Source of the DNA: Xiheibacterium sp038325765
Lineage (GTDB): Bacteria; Myxococcota_A; Polyangia; Nannocystales; Nannocystaceae
Direction of reading: 5' to 3'
NCBI GenBank assembly: GCA_038325765.1
Contig: JBBQJI010000006.1
Location: 132,105 to 196,104, forward strand
Length of the DNA stretch: 64,000 bases
This document shows positions 18,955 to 30,951 of the stretch, piece after piece (the stretch's first letter is position 1; every line of letters begins with the position of its first letter). A program made the translations under genes and the position numbers. The notes under the pieces are model-generated. The model ran no database searches. It was given only the letters and a program-made list of their open reading frames with translations, and had not been told where the DNA came from.

Positions 18955-19224
18955 ATGAACGCCCAACAACAGCTCCAAGAACTCGAGCGCGTGGCGGAGT
19001 CGCTCGCGATCAAGGTCTGCTACGAGCCGATGTCCGGCCTCGTCCAGGGGACGGGCGGGCTGTGTCGACTGCGGGGCGAGTACCGCATCATCGTCGACAA
19101 GAAGCTCCGCACCCCCGAGCGCGTGAACATCTTGGCCGACGCGCTGCGCCGCTTCGATCTCTCCGGCGTCGAGATGGGGGTGGCGTTGCGTCACCTCCTG
19201 GTCCGCGCGCCGGTGGCTTCGTAG
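18955..19224 (+). CDS. Small conserved-type hypothetical protein
   Basis: 89 aa from the ATG at 18955, with TAGG some 8 nt upstream; a GTG three codons earlier is also in frame. It contains ERVAESLAIKVCYEP, GGLCRLRGEYRIIVDKK and ERVNILADALRRFDL. As I recall, short proteins with the arrangement GGxCRLRGxxxIxxxKxL and ILAxALxxFDL occur in many unrelated bacteria without a known role; the pattern may be a small beta-hairpin and helix domain. No secretion signal. It stands between the kinase operon and an Ala-rich minus-strand gene. Confidence 0.7.
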   Translation: MNAQQQLQELERVAESLAIKVCYEPMSGLVQGTGGLCRLRGEYRIIVDKKLRTPERVNILADALRRFDLSGVEMGVALRHLLVRAPVAS

Positions 19225-19260
19225 CCGCCCGGCGTGCGCTGCGGCTGCGGCCCGCCTCGC

Positions 19261-19623
19261 TCACGGACGCAGCAGGGTCGCCAGCGTGGGATCCCCTGCG
19301 AGCAGCGCGGTCACTTCGGCGCGGAGGGCATCGAGCGCCGCAGGCTCGGCGGTGGGGCCGAGCATCGCGGTCGCAGTGGCGTCGACGAGGGCCCGCAGCG
19401 CGCCATCGGCGTCGATCGCCCCGGCGGACAGCGACGCCGCGATCGCCGAGGTGGGGTCGATCCCGGCGGCAAGGGCCCCCTCGATCGCTGCGGTGGCCTC
19501 GGCCGGGGCCGTCGCATCGACGGCGGTCGGACCGTCGGCGGCGGCCGTCGCGTCGACCGACGCGCTGGCCGTGGGTCGGGAAATGCCCCCGATTCTGAGG
19601 GGATCGTCGTCGTTTCCGGCCAT
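19261..19623 (-). CDS. Ala-rich hypothetical protein
   Basis: 120 aa from an ATG preceded by an AGGAG ribosome binding site 8 nt upstream, which is the main reason to accept it as a gene. The composition is dominated by Ala, Asp and Thr (SASVDATAAADGPTAVDATA), and the second half has helical heptad-like spacing (LRALVDATATAMLGPTAEP). No signal peptide, membrane helix or known motif. It is divergent from the PEGA kinase with 223 nt between the starts and convergent with the 89-aa gene. Confidence 0.6.
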   Translation of the reverse strand: MAGNDDDPLRIGGISRPTASASVDATAAADGPTAVDATAPAEATAAIEGALAAGIDPTSAIAASLSAGAIDADGALRALVDATATAMLGPTAEPAALDALRAEVTALLAGDPTLATLLRP

Positions 19624-19768
19624 GGTACGGCTCCTTGGAGTCTAGCATCGGCCGCGCCGCGGGGGCGTTGCACGGAGTTCGCCGACCGATCGCGAAGCCC
19701 GCGCGGCAGGGGCCGGGCGCGATCGGGCCGGCGTTTGTCGGCGAGCATCTGTCGGCCAGTGTTTTCGG

Positions 19769-19774
19769 TATAAT
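19769..19774 (+). promoter_or_regulatory. -10 promoter element TATAAT before the PEGA kinase
   Basis: A perfect TATAAT, rare in this GC-rich sequence, 72 nt before the TTG start at 19847. No good -35 box is seen at 16-18 nt upstream (CATCTG at 17 nt), so a second factor or another sigma may be needed. Confidence 0.4.
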
Positions 19775-19846
19775 GTCGGCCGTCGGTGCGAGACGCGCAC
19801 CCGCGTGCGTGCGGGGCCCACCCCACGCCGTGTCCGGAGCGTCGCT

Positions 19847-22818
<2,972 letters not shown>

Positions 22819-22822
<4 letters not shown>

Positions 22823-23682
22823 TCGGCGGAGGGCTGCGAGGTCGCGACGGGCGGGGTCGCGGCGCGCGCGGGCACCTTCGCCTCATCGCGCAGCACGGCC
22901 CACAGGGCCTCCGGAAGATACGGCGCCTGTGCGCGGTGCTCCGCGACGAACGCGGCGCGCACCCGCAGGACGGTGGCGGCGGCCTCGCTGCCGCCGAGGG
23001 CCGACAGCTTGGTCCGGAGCATGCGTCGGAGATCCTCGGTCTCGGCCTGGGCGAGCTGGCTGGCGAGGAACTGCACCGCGAGCTCGCGTTCACCGTGTTC
23101 CGCCACCAGCGTCGCGGCGTACTGGCGGACCAGCGGGTCGGCCCCGAACGCCGCGGCGCGGCGGATGTGCTCGATGCCCTCGCGCCGCAGCGCGTCGCGC
23201 TCATCGGCGTCGTAGCCCGACGTCGACGGCACTTGGGTCAGTAGGAGCATGCCGAGGGGATACAGCAGCTCGTGGCTCTCGGGGAACTGGACGAGGCCGC
23301 GGCGGTAGATGTCGATGGCACGATCGACCATGGGCCGGTCGATCTGCGCCTGGCCGGTGTACACGGCCGTGATCCCGCCCCACAGGTACGCCCGCCGGAA
23401 GCGGGGCGCGAGACCGGTGATCGCGTCGACGTAGCGGCCGGTCGCCGCGATCTGATCGGTGCCGAGGTTGGCACCCGAGTAGATGAGCGCGCGGACCCAG
23501 ATGAGATCGGCGAGCGCTTCGCGATAGCCCATCGCCATCGGGATGAGGTGCTCGGGGGGGGGCACGTAGAGCACGTCGAGCTCGGGCGGGACCTCATCCC
23601 TTTGGGTGAGCACCGCGTCGTGGGCGATGTGGGCGGCCGCCGCGAAGCCGGCAACGAGCAGCCAGGGCAGCAACCGGCGCAT
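22819..23682 (-). CDS. N-terminally anchored TPR-like protein
   Basis: 287 aa from an ATG. The start MRRLLPWLLVAGFAAAAHIAHDAVL is a signal anchor. The rest is helical with TPR-like repeats: YREALADLIWVRALIYSG, RAYLWGGITAVYTGQ, AIDIYRRGLVQFPESHELLYPLGMLLL. The end is Pro/Ala-rich. It probably works in the periplasm or at the inner membrane as a scaffold. It lies just after the pilin genes on the same strand, but a terminator separates them. A TACCCT hexamer (23696-23691) ends 8 nt before its ATG. No exact family recognised. Confidence 0.8.
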
Positions 23683-23707
23683 CGGAGGTGAGGGTAGCAA
23701 ATGCAAA

Positions 23708-23740
23708 CGGCGGCTGGGATCCGAGGATCCGCAGCCGCCG
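23708..23740 (-). terminator. Intrinsic terminator after the pilin genes
   Basis: Minus-strand hairpin with perfect 9-bp outer arms CGGCGGCTG and CAGCCGCCG and partly paired GGATCC units inside, followed by TTTGCATTT. It lies 45 nt after the stop of the distal pilin gene. The U-tract is interrupted. Confidence 0.6.
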
Positions 23741-23785
23741 CGTGCGGGGGTCGTGCGAGCGCAGCCGGCCGACGGCCGGCGTGCC

Positions 23786-24457
23786 TCACTCGACTTCTTG
23801 ATCGATGTACAGACCAGCCGCGCCGTTCACACCGTTTTGGTCCGCGGCGCCCGAACGCTCGTAGGTGGAAAACGGCTGGGGGCCGCCGGAGGCTGCGTCC
23901 GCGTCGAGGTCACCGAACGCCTGTGCGGTGAACTGACAGCTTCCGAACCCGGTTCCGCTGTTGTCCGCGAGGAATTCGTAGTGGAAGTAGTGGGCCTGCT
24001 CCATCTGGAAGTTGAGGCCATTCCACACCGGGTTGTCACCCCACAGATTCAGCTCGTAGTAGCCGGCTCCGGCGCCGCCGACCGCCGGTACGCAGCGCCC
24101 GCCCGGTCCATCGTTGCAGTCGAGGCCGAGGATCGGGGTGGTGCCGGCGCTGGACGGACCGATCGGCGCACCGCTTTGGTGAGGGCATCGGTGCGGTGCG
24201 AGGTTGCTGATCGCTCCGCCGCCGCCGATGAGCCCGACCGCGCCGCGCTCGACGTGCTCCTCGTTGAAGTACGCCGACGCCGCGTCGAACATCTTCGCGA
24301 GTTGCACGCGGGCTTCGGAGGTCTTGCTCCGGCGCATGTACTTGGTGAGCGCCGGGATGGCGATCGCGGCGAGGATGCCGAGGATCGCGACCACGATCAT
24401 GATTTCGATGAGCGTGAAACCGCGGGACTTCTTCAGGCGCTGGATGTCGAGGAACAT
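23786..24457 (-). CDS. Type IV pilin-like protein (distal of two)
   Basis: 223 aa from an ATG. A 13-residue basic leader (MFLDIQRLKKSRG) precedes FTLIEIMIVVAILGILAAIAIP, the class III signal cleaved by prepilin peptidase after Gly13, with Glu at +5 and a hydrophobic N-terminal helix. The globular part has at least four Cys and an aromatic, Asn/Gly-rich C-terminus. It could be a major pilin or a pseudopilin of a type II-like system; the pilR-like gene upstream favours pili. It lies 63 nt after the other pilin gene, likely on the same transcript, and a terminator follows. Confidence 0.9.
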   Translation of the reverse strand: MFLDIQRLKKSRGFTLIEIMIVVAILGILAAIAIPALTKYMRRSKTSEARVQLAKMFDAASAYFNEEHVERGAVGLIGGGGAISNLAPHRCPHQSGAPIGPSSAGTTPILGLDCNDGPGGRCVPAVGGAGAGYYELNLWGDNPVWNGLNFQMEQAHYFHYEFLADNSGTGFGSCQFTAQAFGDLDADAASGGPQPFSTYERSGAADQNGVNGAAGLYIDQEVE

Positions 24458-24520
24458 GGGGTTCTGGACCTTTCTAGTGGGGCGATGCGGCGCCGCAGGG
24501 CGCGGGGATGAGCGATGGCG

Positions 24521-25165
24521 CTACTCGTTCTCTCGATACGTGTTGGTAGCGTCGGTCGACATGGAGACCGTGGTGGCGTAGTGGGTCGTCGTGAACGCCC
24601 AGAACTCGCCGTCGTAGTCGAAATCACACAGGGCGTAGCTGAAGAACCAGTCGTGGTCGTAGAACTGCTCGGTGCCGGCGGGAAACTCCTGGGCGATGAG
24701 CACCGCACCGCCGACGTCGGCGGGGATGTCGTCGTTGCCGCCGGGCGCGGTCGTTCCCCAGCCGGAGATCGTCGCGTAGCCACACAGCGAGTGGCCGTTT
24801 TGCGGCATGAACTGCAGCGCATCGAAGCCGTGGACCGCCTCGCCGCCGCGGAACATCGACCCGGCGGCGCCTGTCGCCGTATAGCCGTTGTCGGCGGGGA
24901 GCCACAGCACCGGCCCGGCGATGCCTTCCAACGTGGTGGCATCGGGATAGGTGCACGTCGGGCCCTCGCAGTCGGTGCTGCTCGCGTAGTGCCCCGACTT
25001 GGCGAAAAATGTCTTCTGGCGCAGCGTCAGGCTCGAGAGGTCGGCGACCACCTCGGTCTTGTGCGCGCTGCGGATGTGCTTGCTGTACGCGCCCACGGCA
25101 ACGACCGCGAGCACCGCCAGGATCACCACCACCGTCATCAGCTCGATGAGCGTGAAGCCGCGCAT
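24521..25165 (-). CDS. Type IV pilin-like protein (proximal of two)
   Basis: The prepilin motif is MRG followed by FTLIELMTVVVILAVLAVVAVGAY, then a globular domain with four Cys (TDCEGPTC, SLCGY, ALCDF). I use the ATG at 25165 (214 aa) because a sigma-54 promoter at 25225-25210 would start transcription near 25199; the alternative GTG at 25195 (224 aa, leader of 13) would then have no room for a ribosome binding site. The three-residue leader is short but occurs in other pilins. The two pilins share the N-helix and little else, so they may form a major/minor pair. Confidence 0.88.
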   Translation of the reverse strand: MRGFTLIELMTVVVILAVLAVVAVGAYSKHIRSAHKTEVVADLSSLTLRQKTFFAKSGHYASSTDCEGPTCTYPDATTLEGIAGPVLWLPADNGYTATGAAGSMFRGGEAVHGFDALQFMPQNGHSLCGYATISGWGTTAPGGNDDIPADVGGAVLIAQEFPAGTEQFYDHDWFFSYALCDFDYDGEFWAFTTTHYATTVSMSTDATNTYRENE

Positions 25166-25209
25166 GGCTCGCGCGGCGGTGGGATTGCCGGACACTGGAG
25201 CGGACCATG

Positions 25210-25225
25210 AGCACGAGCCGTGCCA
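25210..25225 (-). promoter_or_regulatory. Sigma-54 promoter of the pilin genes
   Basis: Minus-strand TGGCACGGCTCGTGCT fits the -24/-12 consensus TGGCACG-N4-TTGCW with one mismatch in the core and keeps GG-N10-GC exactly. It sits directly upstream of the proximal pilin gene and next to a gene for a sigma-54 activator. Confidence 0.75.
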
Positions 25226-25317
25226 AGGCCGCCCACGGCCCCAAGCCGGCCGTACTCCACATCTGCCGCGGAAGCGCGGGCGAGTCCGGCCCGAACGGGG
25301 CCGCGCCCCGCCGACAA

Positions 25318-25339
25318 TTTTCGGCGGAGGCGCCGAAAA
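25318..25339. promoter_or_regulatory. Inverted repeat, possible activator (PilR) site
   Basis: Perfect 9-bp arms TTTTCGGCG and CGCCGAAAA with a 4-nt centre (GAGG). The centre is about 130 bp upstream of the predicted sigma-54 start, the usual distance for enhancer sites of NtrC-type activators. It is not a normal terminator, because the T-run precedes and the A-run follows the stem on either strand. Confidence 0.45.
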
Positions 25340-25381
25340 ACGTCACCGCGAGCGCCGCGTTCGGGCGCACCCGGTCCGCAC

Positions 25382-26782
<1,401 letters not shown>

Positions 26783-26844
26783 GCGGCCAGTGTTGCCGGG
26801 ATCGTCGCCGCCGGCAAACTTCGCCGCGCGCCGGCGCGACGCCG

Positions 26845-27675
26845 TCACACGACGCGCCGCAGCACGACGAGCAGGTGAGCACCGAATCCGCGCAGCAAGG
26901 CGCGGTCGCGCGCCGCCCACTCGAGGCGCGCGATCAACCGGCCGACGATCGGGATCGCGAGCACGTGGGGCCACGCGGCGAAGACCCGCAGCCCGTGCAG
27001 ATCACCGACGGCCAGCGCCGGCGGCAACATCTCCATCAGCCGCGGCAGGGTGTCGAAGCGCGTGACGCCGCGATCGGACTCGACCACGAGCGGGCCCGGC
27101 TCGATCACGTTCGCCGGGTGGCGGATGCCGTGGTAGGCGCCCCAAAGGCTGCGGGGGTTGTCGATCTGGCAGATCGCGGTGCCGCCGGGGACCAGCACCC
27201 GGCCGAGCTCCGCGAGCATCGATCGGGCCGCGGCCTCGGAGCTGGGCCCGTCGTGACCGAGATGGGGCAGGGTGCGCAGGCTGAACACGCACTCGAAGCT
27301 GCCGTCGCGGAACGGCAGGCGGATCTGGGCGCCGTGGCCCAGATCGACGGCGTCGACCATCGTCAGCGTGGCCGCGCGCGGCCGGACCCACTCGGTGACC
27401 CGCGGCGCGCCGTGGCCGAGATCCAGCGTGGTGCGGCCGACCGCGTGGCGCAGCACGATCTCGCCCGCAAGGCGATCGCAGAGCTTGGTGAGGGCGGCTG
27501 CGCGCCGCGAGCTGTCGACCGGGCGCGCAGGCACGCCCACGGGGGCGAGGATCATCGGCGCAGGCCCGGGGCCGTCCTTGCGAACGCCAGCGCCCGATCC
27601 GGGGCCCCCGGTCCCGCCATTCACCTCGGGCACGACGCCACCTCGGGGCTTCGTTGACCCGCTCACGGCCCCCAT
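26845..27675 (-). CDS. Class I SAM-dependent methyltransferase-like protein
   Basis: 276 aa from an ATG with AAAGG about 7 nt upstream. The first 45 residues are Gly/Pro-rich. Motif I appears as TLDLGHGAPRVTEW, then LTMVDAVDLGHGAQIRLPFRDGSFECVFSLRTLPHL, which is the arrangement of type-11 methyltransferases (acidic residue after strand 2; PFxDxSFDxVxxxxxLxHL). AELGRVLVPGGTAICQI gives the usual strand 5 region. Motif I has GHG rather than GxGxG, so cofactor binding could be altered. The substrate is unknown. It lies 62 nt upstream of the pilR-like gene on the same strand. Confidence 0.82.
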   Translation of the reverse strand: MGAVSGSTKPRGGVVPEVNGGTGGPGSGAGVRKDGPGPAPMILAPVGVPARPVDSSRRAAALTKLCDRLAGEIVLRHAVGRTTLDLGHGAPRVTEWVRPRAATLTMVDAVDLGHGAQIRLPFRDGSFECVFSLRTLPHLGHDGPSSEAAARSMLAELGRVLVPGGTAICQIDNPRSLWGAYHGIRHPANVIEPGPLVVESDRGVTRFDTLPRLMEMLPPALAVGDLHGLRVFAAWPHVLAIPIVGRLIARLEWAARDRALLRGFGAHLLVVLRRVV

Positions 27676-27705
27676 GGTACGCCTTTGCCCTGCCCGGAGC
27701 GCGTG

Positions 27706-28698
27706 ATGCCGACCAAGATCCTCGCGATCGATGACAGCAAGACCATGCGACTGGCGATCAAGATCACCTTCGCCGCCGAAGACGCTGACGTGACCGCCGT
27801 CAGCAAGGGGTCAGAGGCGATCGCCCGTGCAAAGCAGCTCGGAGCCGACATCGTCCTGGTCGATGCCAACCTCGCCGCCGGTGAGCCCAGCGGCTACGAC
27901 GTCTGCGAGCAGCTTCGCGCCGACCCCGACACGGCCAGGATCCCGGTCCTGATTCTGGTGTCGAATCAAGGCGGTGTGGACGCGGCGCGACTCAAGCGCT
28001 GCGGCGCCGAGGGCTTCATCGCCAAGCCCTTCGAGACCCAGGAGCTGATCGACAAGGTCGCCGAGGCGATCGGCAAGGGCGGGTCGACCTCGCCCGGGGC
28101 GGCCGCGCCGTCGCCGAGTCCGGTCGCCGCGCCGGCACCGGCCGCGCCGATCGCGGCTGCGCAGTCCGTCGCCGCGCCGCACTCCGTCGCCGCGCCGCAG
28201 CCCGTCGCGCCGCCACCGGCCTTCGCCGCGCCGCAGCCCACCGCGACTTCGCAGCCTTTCGCCGCGCCTCAGGCCACCCCGCGCCCGCCGGTGGCGTCGC
28301 CCCCCGTGGCGAAGACGCTGCCGGTCGGTGGCGCGCCCGGCCCCGTGGCGGCGCGTGCTGCGGTCGCGCCGATTGCATCGCCGCAGTCGCAGGCCGCGCC
28401 GGCCCCCACGACCGCGCGCAACCTTCAGCCAATCGCCCGACCCGCCGACCAGGGCGACGCGGAGCCGCCGATTCCGATCGCGATCCCGATCCCCTTCGCG
28501 CCCGCTGGCGATCCCACGCCAGGGATGCTCGCGCGGCTGCGTGCCCAAGGTGGCTCCGCCGCGGCGGGGCTCGACCCCAAGGTCGCCGAGGCGATCATCG
28601 CGCTCAGCCGCGAGGTGCTCGAGGCGGTCGCGTGGGAGGTCGTGCCCGAGTTGGCCGAGCAGATCGTCCGCGCGCGCGCCGAAGCCAAAGTCGGCTGA
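27706..28698 (+). CDS. Receiver-domain protein with a long Ala/Pro linker
   Basis: 330 aa from an ATG, with GGAG 7 nt upstream. The N-terminal receiver domain is complete: AIDDSKTMR, phosphoacceptor Asp53 in VLVDANL, Lys107 in AKPF. Residues 127-280 are an Ala/Pro/Gln-rich low-complexity linker. The last 45 residues form a predicted helix (AEAIIALSREVLEAVAWEVVPELAEQIVRAR), a tail I recall from many deltaproteobacterial receiver proteins. The three-part build recalls RomR, a polarity regulator of MglA in Myxococcus, but this is only a resemblance in layout. It is divergent from the methyltransferase gene with 30 nt between the starts. Confidence 0.88.
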   Translation: MPTKILAIDDSKTMRLAIKITFAAEDADVTAVSKGSEAIARAKQLGADIVLVDANLAAGEPSGYDVCEQLRADPDTARIPVLILVSNQGGVDAARLKRCGAEGFIAKPFETQELIDKVAEAIGKGGSTSPGAAAPSPSPVAAPAPAAPIAAAQSVAAPHSVAAPQPVAPPPAFAAPQPTATSQPFAAPQATPRPPVASPPVAKTLPVGGAPGPVAARAAVAPIASPQSQAAPAPTTARNLQPIARPADQGDAEPPIPIAIPIPFAPAGDPTPGMLARLRAQGGSAAAGLDPKVAEAIIALSREVLEAVAWEVVPELAEQIVRARAEAKVG

Positions 28699-28854
28699 CG
28701 GGCGTGGTGTCATCGCGGCCTGATGTCGATCGCGCCGTGATCTCGAAAAACCTCGCGATGCAGTGAAACCATCGACCCCGCCGGATGGGTCGCGCGAGAA
28801 TCGTGCGTGAGGTCATCTTCACCGCGCCCAGCCCCATGGCACGCTGCGCGCCAG

Positions 28855-30915
28855 ATGCTCCGACCCTCGCCCGTCGTCGTCGTCGCCGCGCTCCTCGTGG
28901 CGTGCAAGCCCTCCCGCAGCGATTCTCCCGAGCCCCACCCAGTCGCCACGGCCACCGCTGCGGAGGTGGCCTCGTCGATGGATCGGGCCGCGGATCCCTG
29001 CCAGGACTTCTATCGTTATGCCTGCGGCGGCTGGATCGACGCGACGCCGCTGCCCGCCGACCAGCCGCGCTTCGGTCGGTTCCACGCCCTGCGCGAGCGC
29101 AACAACCTCGCGGTGCGGGGCATCCTCGAGCGCGCCGCGGCGCGTGAGGGCGACAAGCTCGGGCAGTTCTGGGACAGCTGCACCGACGAGGTCGGCATCG
29201 AGGCGCGGGGGCTCGCGACGATCGAGCCGTTGCTGGCCCGGATCGATGCGACCGGGGCCACCGGGTCCACCGGGTCCACCCAGAATACTTCGCCGCTGTT
29301 CGCGTTGCTCGGCGAGCTGCACCTGCGGCGCGTCGGCGTGCTGTTCGATCTCGACGTGCAGCCCGACTACAAGCAGCCGGGCACGAACCTCGCGTTCTTC
29401 AGCCAGGGCGGCCTCGGACTGCCCGACCGCGAGTTCTACCGCGGCGCCGAGGCCCGTCTCACGTCGCTGCGCGCGGCCTACCTCGCCCACGTCGCGCGCA
29501 TGCTCGAGCTGTCCGGCATGCCCGGCGACGCGGCCGCCAAGGCCGCCGCCGACATCGTCGCCTTCGAGGCTCGCCTGGCCGAGGCCGCGCTACCACGCGA
29601 GGCGTTGCGCGAGCCCGAGACCCGCTACCACAAGCTCGATCGGGCCGGTCTCGACGCCCACGCCGCGCTGCCGTGGGCGAGCTACTTCGAGGCCATCGGC
29701 CGCCCCGACACTTTGGCGGTGAGCCTGGCGCCGGCGACCTACTTCCCGGCCTTGGCCGAGATCCTCGCGAGCACGCCGCCTGTGACGGTGCGCAACTACC
29801 TGCGTTGGCACGTGCTGCACGCTGCGGCCGATCACCTGCCATCAGCGTTCGTGCAGGCCAACTTCGAGTTCTACGGCAAGGCCCTGCGTGGGCAGGCCGA
29901 GCTCGCGCCGCGGTGGAAGCGATGCGTCGAACATGCTGATGCAGCGATGGGTGAGAGCATCGGCCGCGAGTTCGTGGCCGATGCGTTCCCCGCCCGCAGC
30001 CGCGACGTGGCGCTCGCGATGATCAAGGAGATCGAGGCCGCCTTTGCCGTAGGGCTGCCATCGCTGACGTGGATGGACCCGGCGACGCGCACCGCAGCGG
30101 AGGGCAAGATGCACGCGATCGCGAACAAGATCGGCTACCCCTCGAAGTGGCGTGACTACGGCGCGCTGCCGATCGTCGACGACCACCTCGCGAACGTGGC
30201 CGCCGCCGCGCAGTTCGAGATGGCGCGGCAGGTGAGCGAGATCGGTCGCCCCGTCGACGACGAGCGCTGGCACATGACGCCATCGACGGTGAACGCCTAC
30301 TACAACCCCAGCGGCAACGAGATGGTGTTCCCCGCCGGCATCCTCCAGCCGCCGTTTTTCCACCACGAGTGGCCGATGGCGATGAATTTCGGTGGCATCG
30401 GCATGGTCATGGGCCACGAACTCACCCACGGCTTCGACGACTCGGGCCGAAAGTTCGACGGCGACGGCATGCTCCGCGAGTGGTGGGCGCCCGAGGTCGG
30501 CGCGCGCTTCGAGGAGCGTGCTCAGTGCGTCGACGATCTCTACTCCGGCTACGAGGTCCAGCCCGGCGTCCACCTGTCGGGCAAGCTGACGCTCGGGGAG
30601 AACATCGCGGATCTCGGCGGTATCAAGGAGTCGCACCGCGCGTACCTGCAGTGGGCCGAGGCCAACGGCGTCGATCCGCACGCCGAGGCGATGGACGGCC
30701 TCACCCACGAGCAGCTGTTCTTCGTCGCGTTCGGGCAGATCTGGTGCACCAAGAGCACGCCAGAGAACGACCAGGTCATGGCGATGACCGATACCCACAG
30801 CCACCCGCGGTACCGCGTCAACGGCCCGCTCGCCAACCTCGGCGAGTTCAGCACCGCGTTCGCGTGCGAGGCTGGCGAGCCGATGCGGCCCACCGACACC
30901 TGCGAGGTGTGGTGA
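28855..30915 (+). CDS. M13-family zinc metallopeptidase, lipoprotein (PepO/neprilysin-like)
   Basis: 686 aa from the ATG at 28855, which gives MLRPSPVVVVAALLVAC, a clean lipobox, so the enzyme is anchored in the envelope. M13 features: DPCQDFYRYACGGW near the mature N-terminus, NAYYNPSGNEMVFPAGILQPP (substrate site), zinc ligands His521 and His525 in HELTH, third ligand Glu582 in GENIAD, and the conserved end CEVW. Length fits the family. It should cleave small peptides outside the cytoplasm. It is convergent with the acylase gene. Confidence 0.96.
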   Translation: MLRPSPVVVVAALLVACKPSRSDSPEPHPVATATAAEVASSMDRAADPCQDFYRYACGGWIDATPLPADQPRFGRFHALRERNNLAVRGILERAAAREGDKLGQFWDSCTDEVGIEARGLATIEPLLARIDATGATGSTGSTQNTSPLFALLGELHLRRVGVLFDLDVQPDYKQPGTNLAFFSQGGLGLPDREFYRGAEARLTSLRAAYLAHVARMLELSGMPGDAAAKAAADIVAFEARLAEAALPREALREPETRYHKLDRAGLDAHAALPWASYFEAIGRPDTLAVSLAPATYFPALAEILASTPPVTVRNYLRWHVLHAAADHLPSAFVQANFEFYGKALRGQAELAPRWKRCVEHADAAMGESIGREFVADAFPARSRDVALAMIKEIEAAFAVGLPSLTWMDPATRTAAEGKMHAIANKIGYPSKWRDYGALPIVDDHLANVAAAAQFEMARQVSEIGRPVDDERWHMTPSTVNAYYNPSGNEMVFPAGILQPPFFHHEWPMAMNFGGIGMVMGHELTHGFDDSGRKFDGDGMLREWWAPEVGARFEERAQCVDDLYSGYEVQPGVHLSGKLTLGENIADLGGIKESHRAYLQWAEANGVDPHAEAMDGLTHEQLFFVAFGQIWCTKSTPENDQVMAMTDTHSHPRYRVNGPLANLGEFSTAFACEAGEPMRPTDTCEVW

Positions 30916-30951
30916 GTGGCCCGGGCCCGCGCCCGCGCCACCGTGCGGCCA

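Noticed and set aside
19639..19644. TAGACT on the minus strand as -10 box of the Ala-rich gene
   Set aside because: Transcription would start inside the AGGAG ribosome binding site, and no -35 box is visible.
25318..25339. Inverted repeat read as a terminator for the PilR-like gene
   Set aside because: Terminators have the T-run after the stem. Here T's precede and A's follow the stem on both strands, so it is kept as a possible binding site.
28835..28850. Second sigma-54-like element (TGGCACG with GG-N10-GC) before the M13 peptidase gene
   Set aside because: Transcription would begin inside the coding region, after the ATG at 28855. The -12 half fits poorly (GCGCC), so it is probably chance.
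30916..30951. GC-rich hairpin between the convergent peptidase and acylase genes as a two-way terminator
   Set aside because: A GTGGC/GCCAC stem can be drawn, but no T-run follows on either strand.
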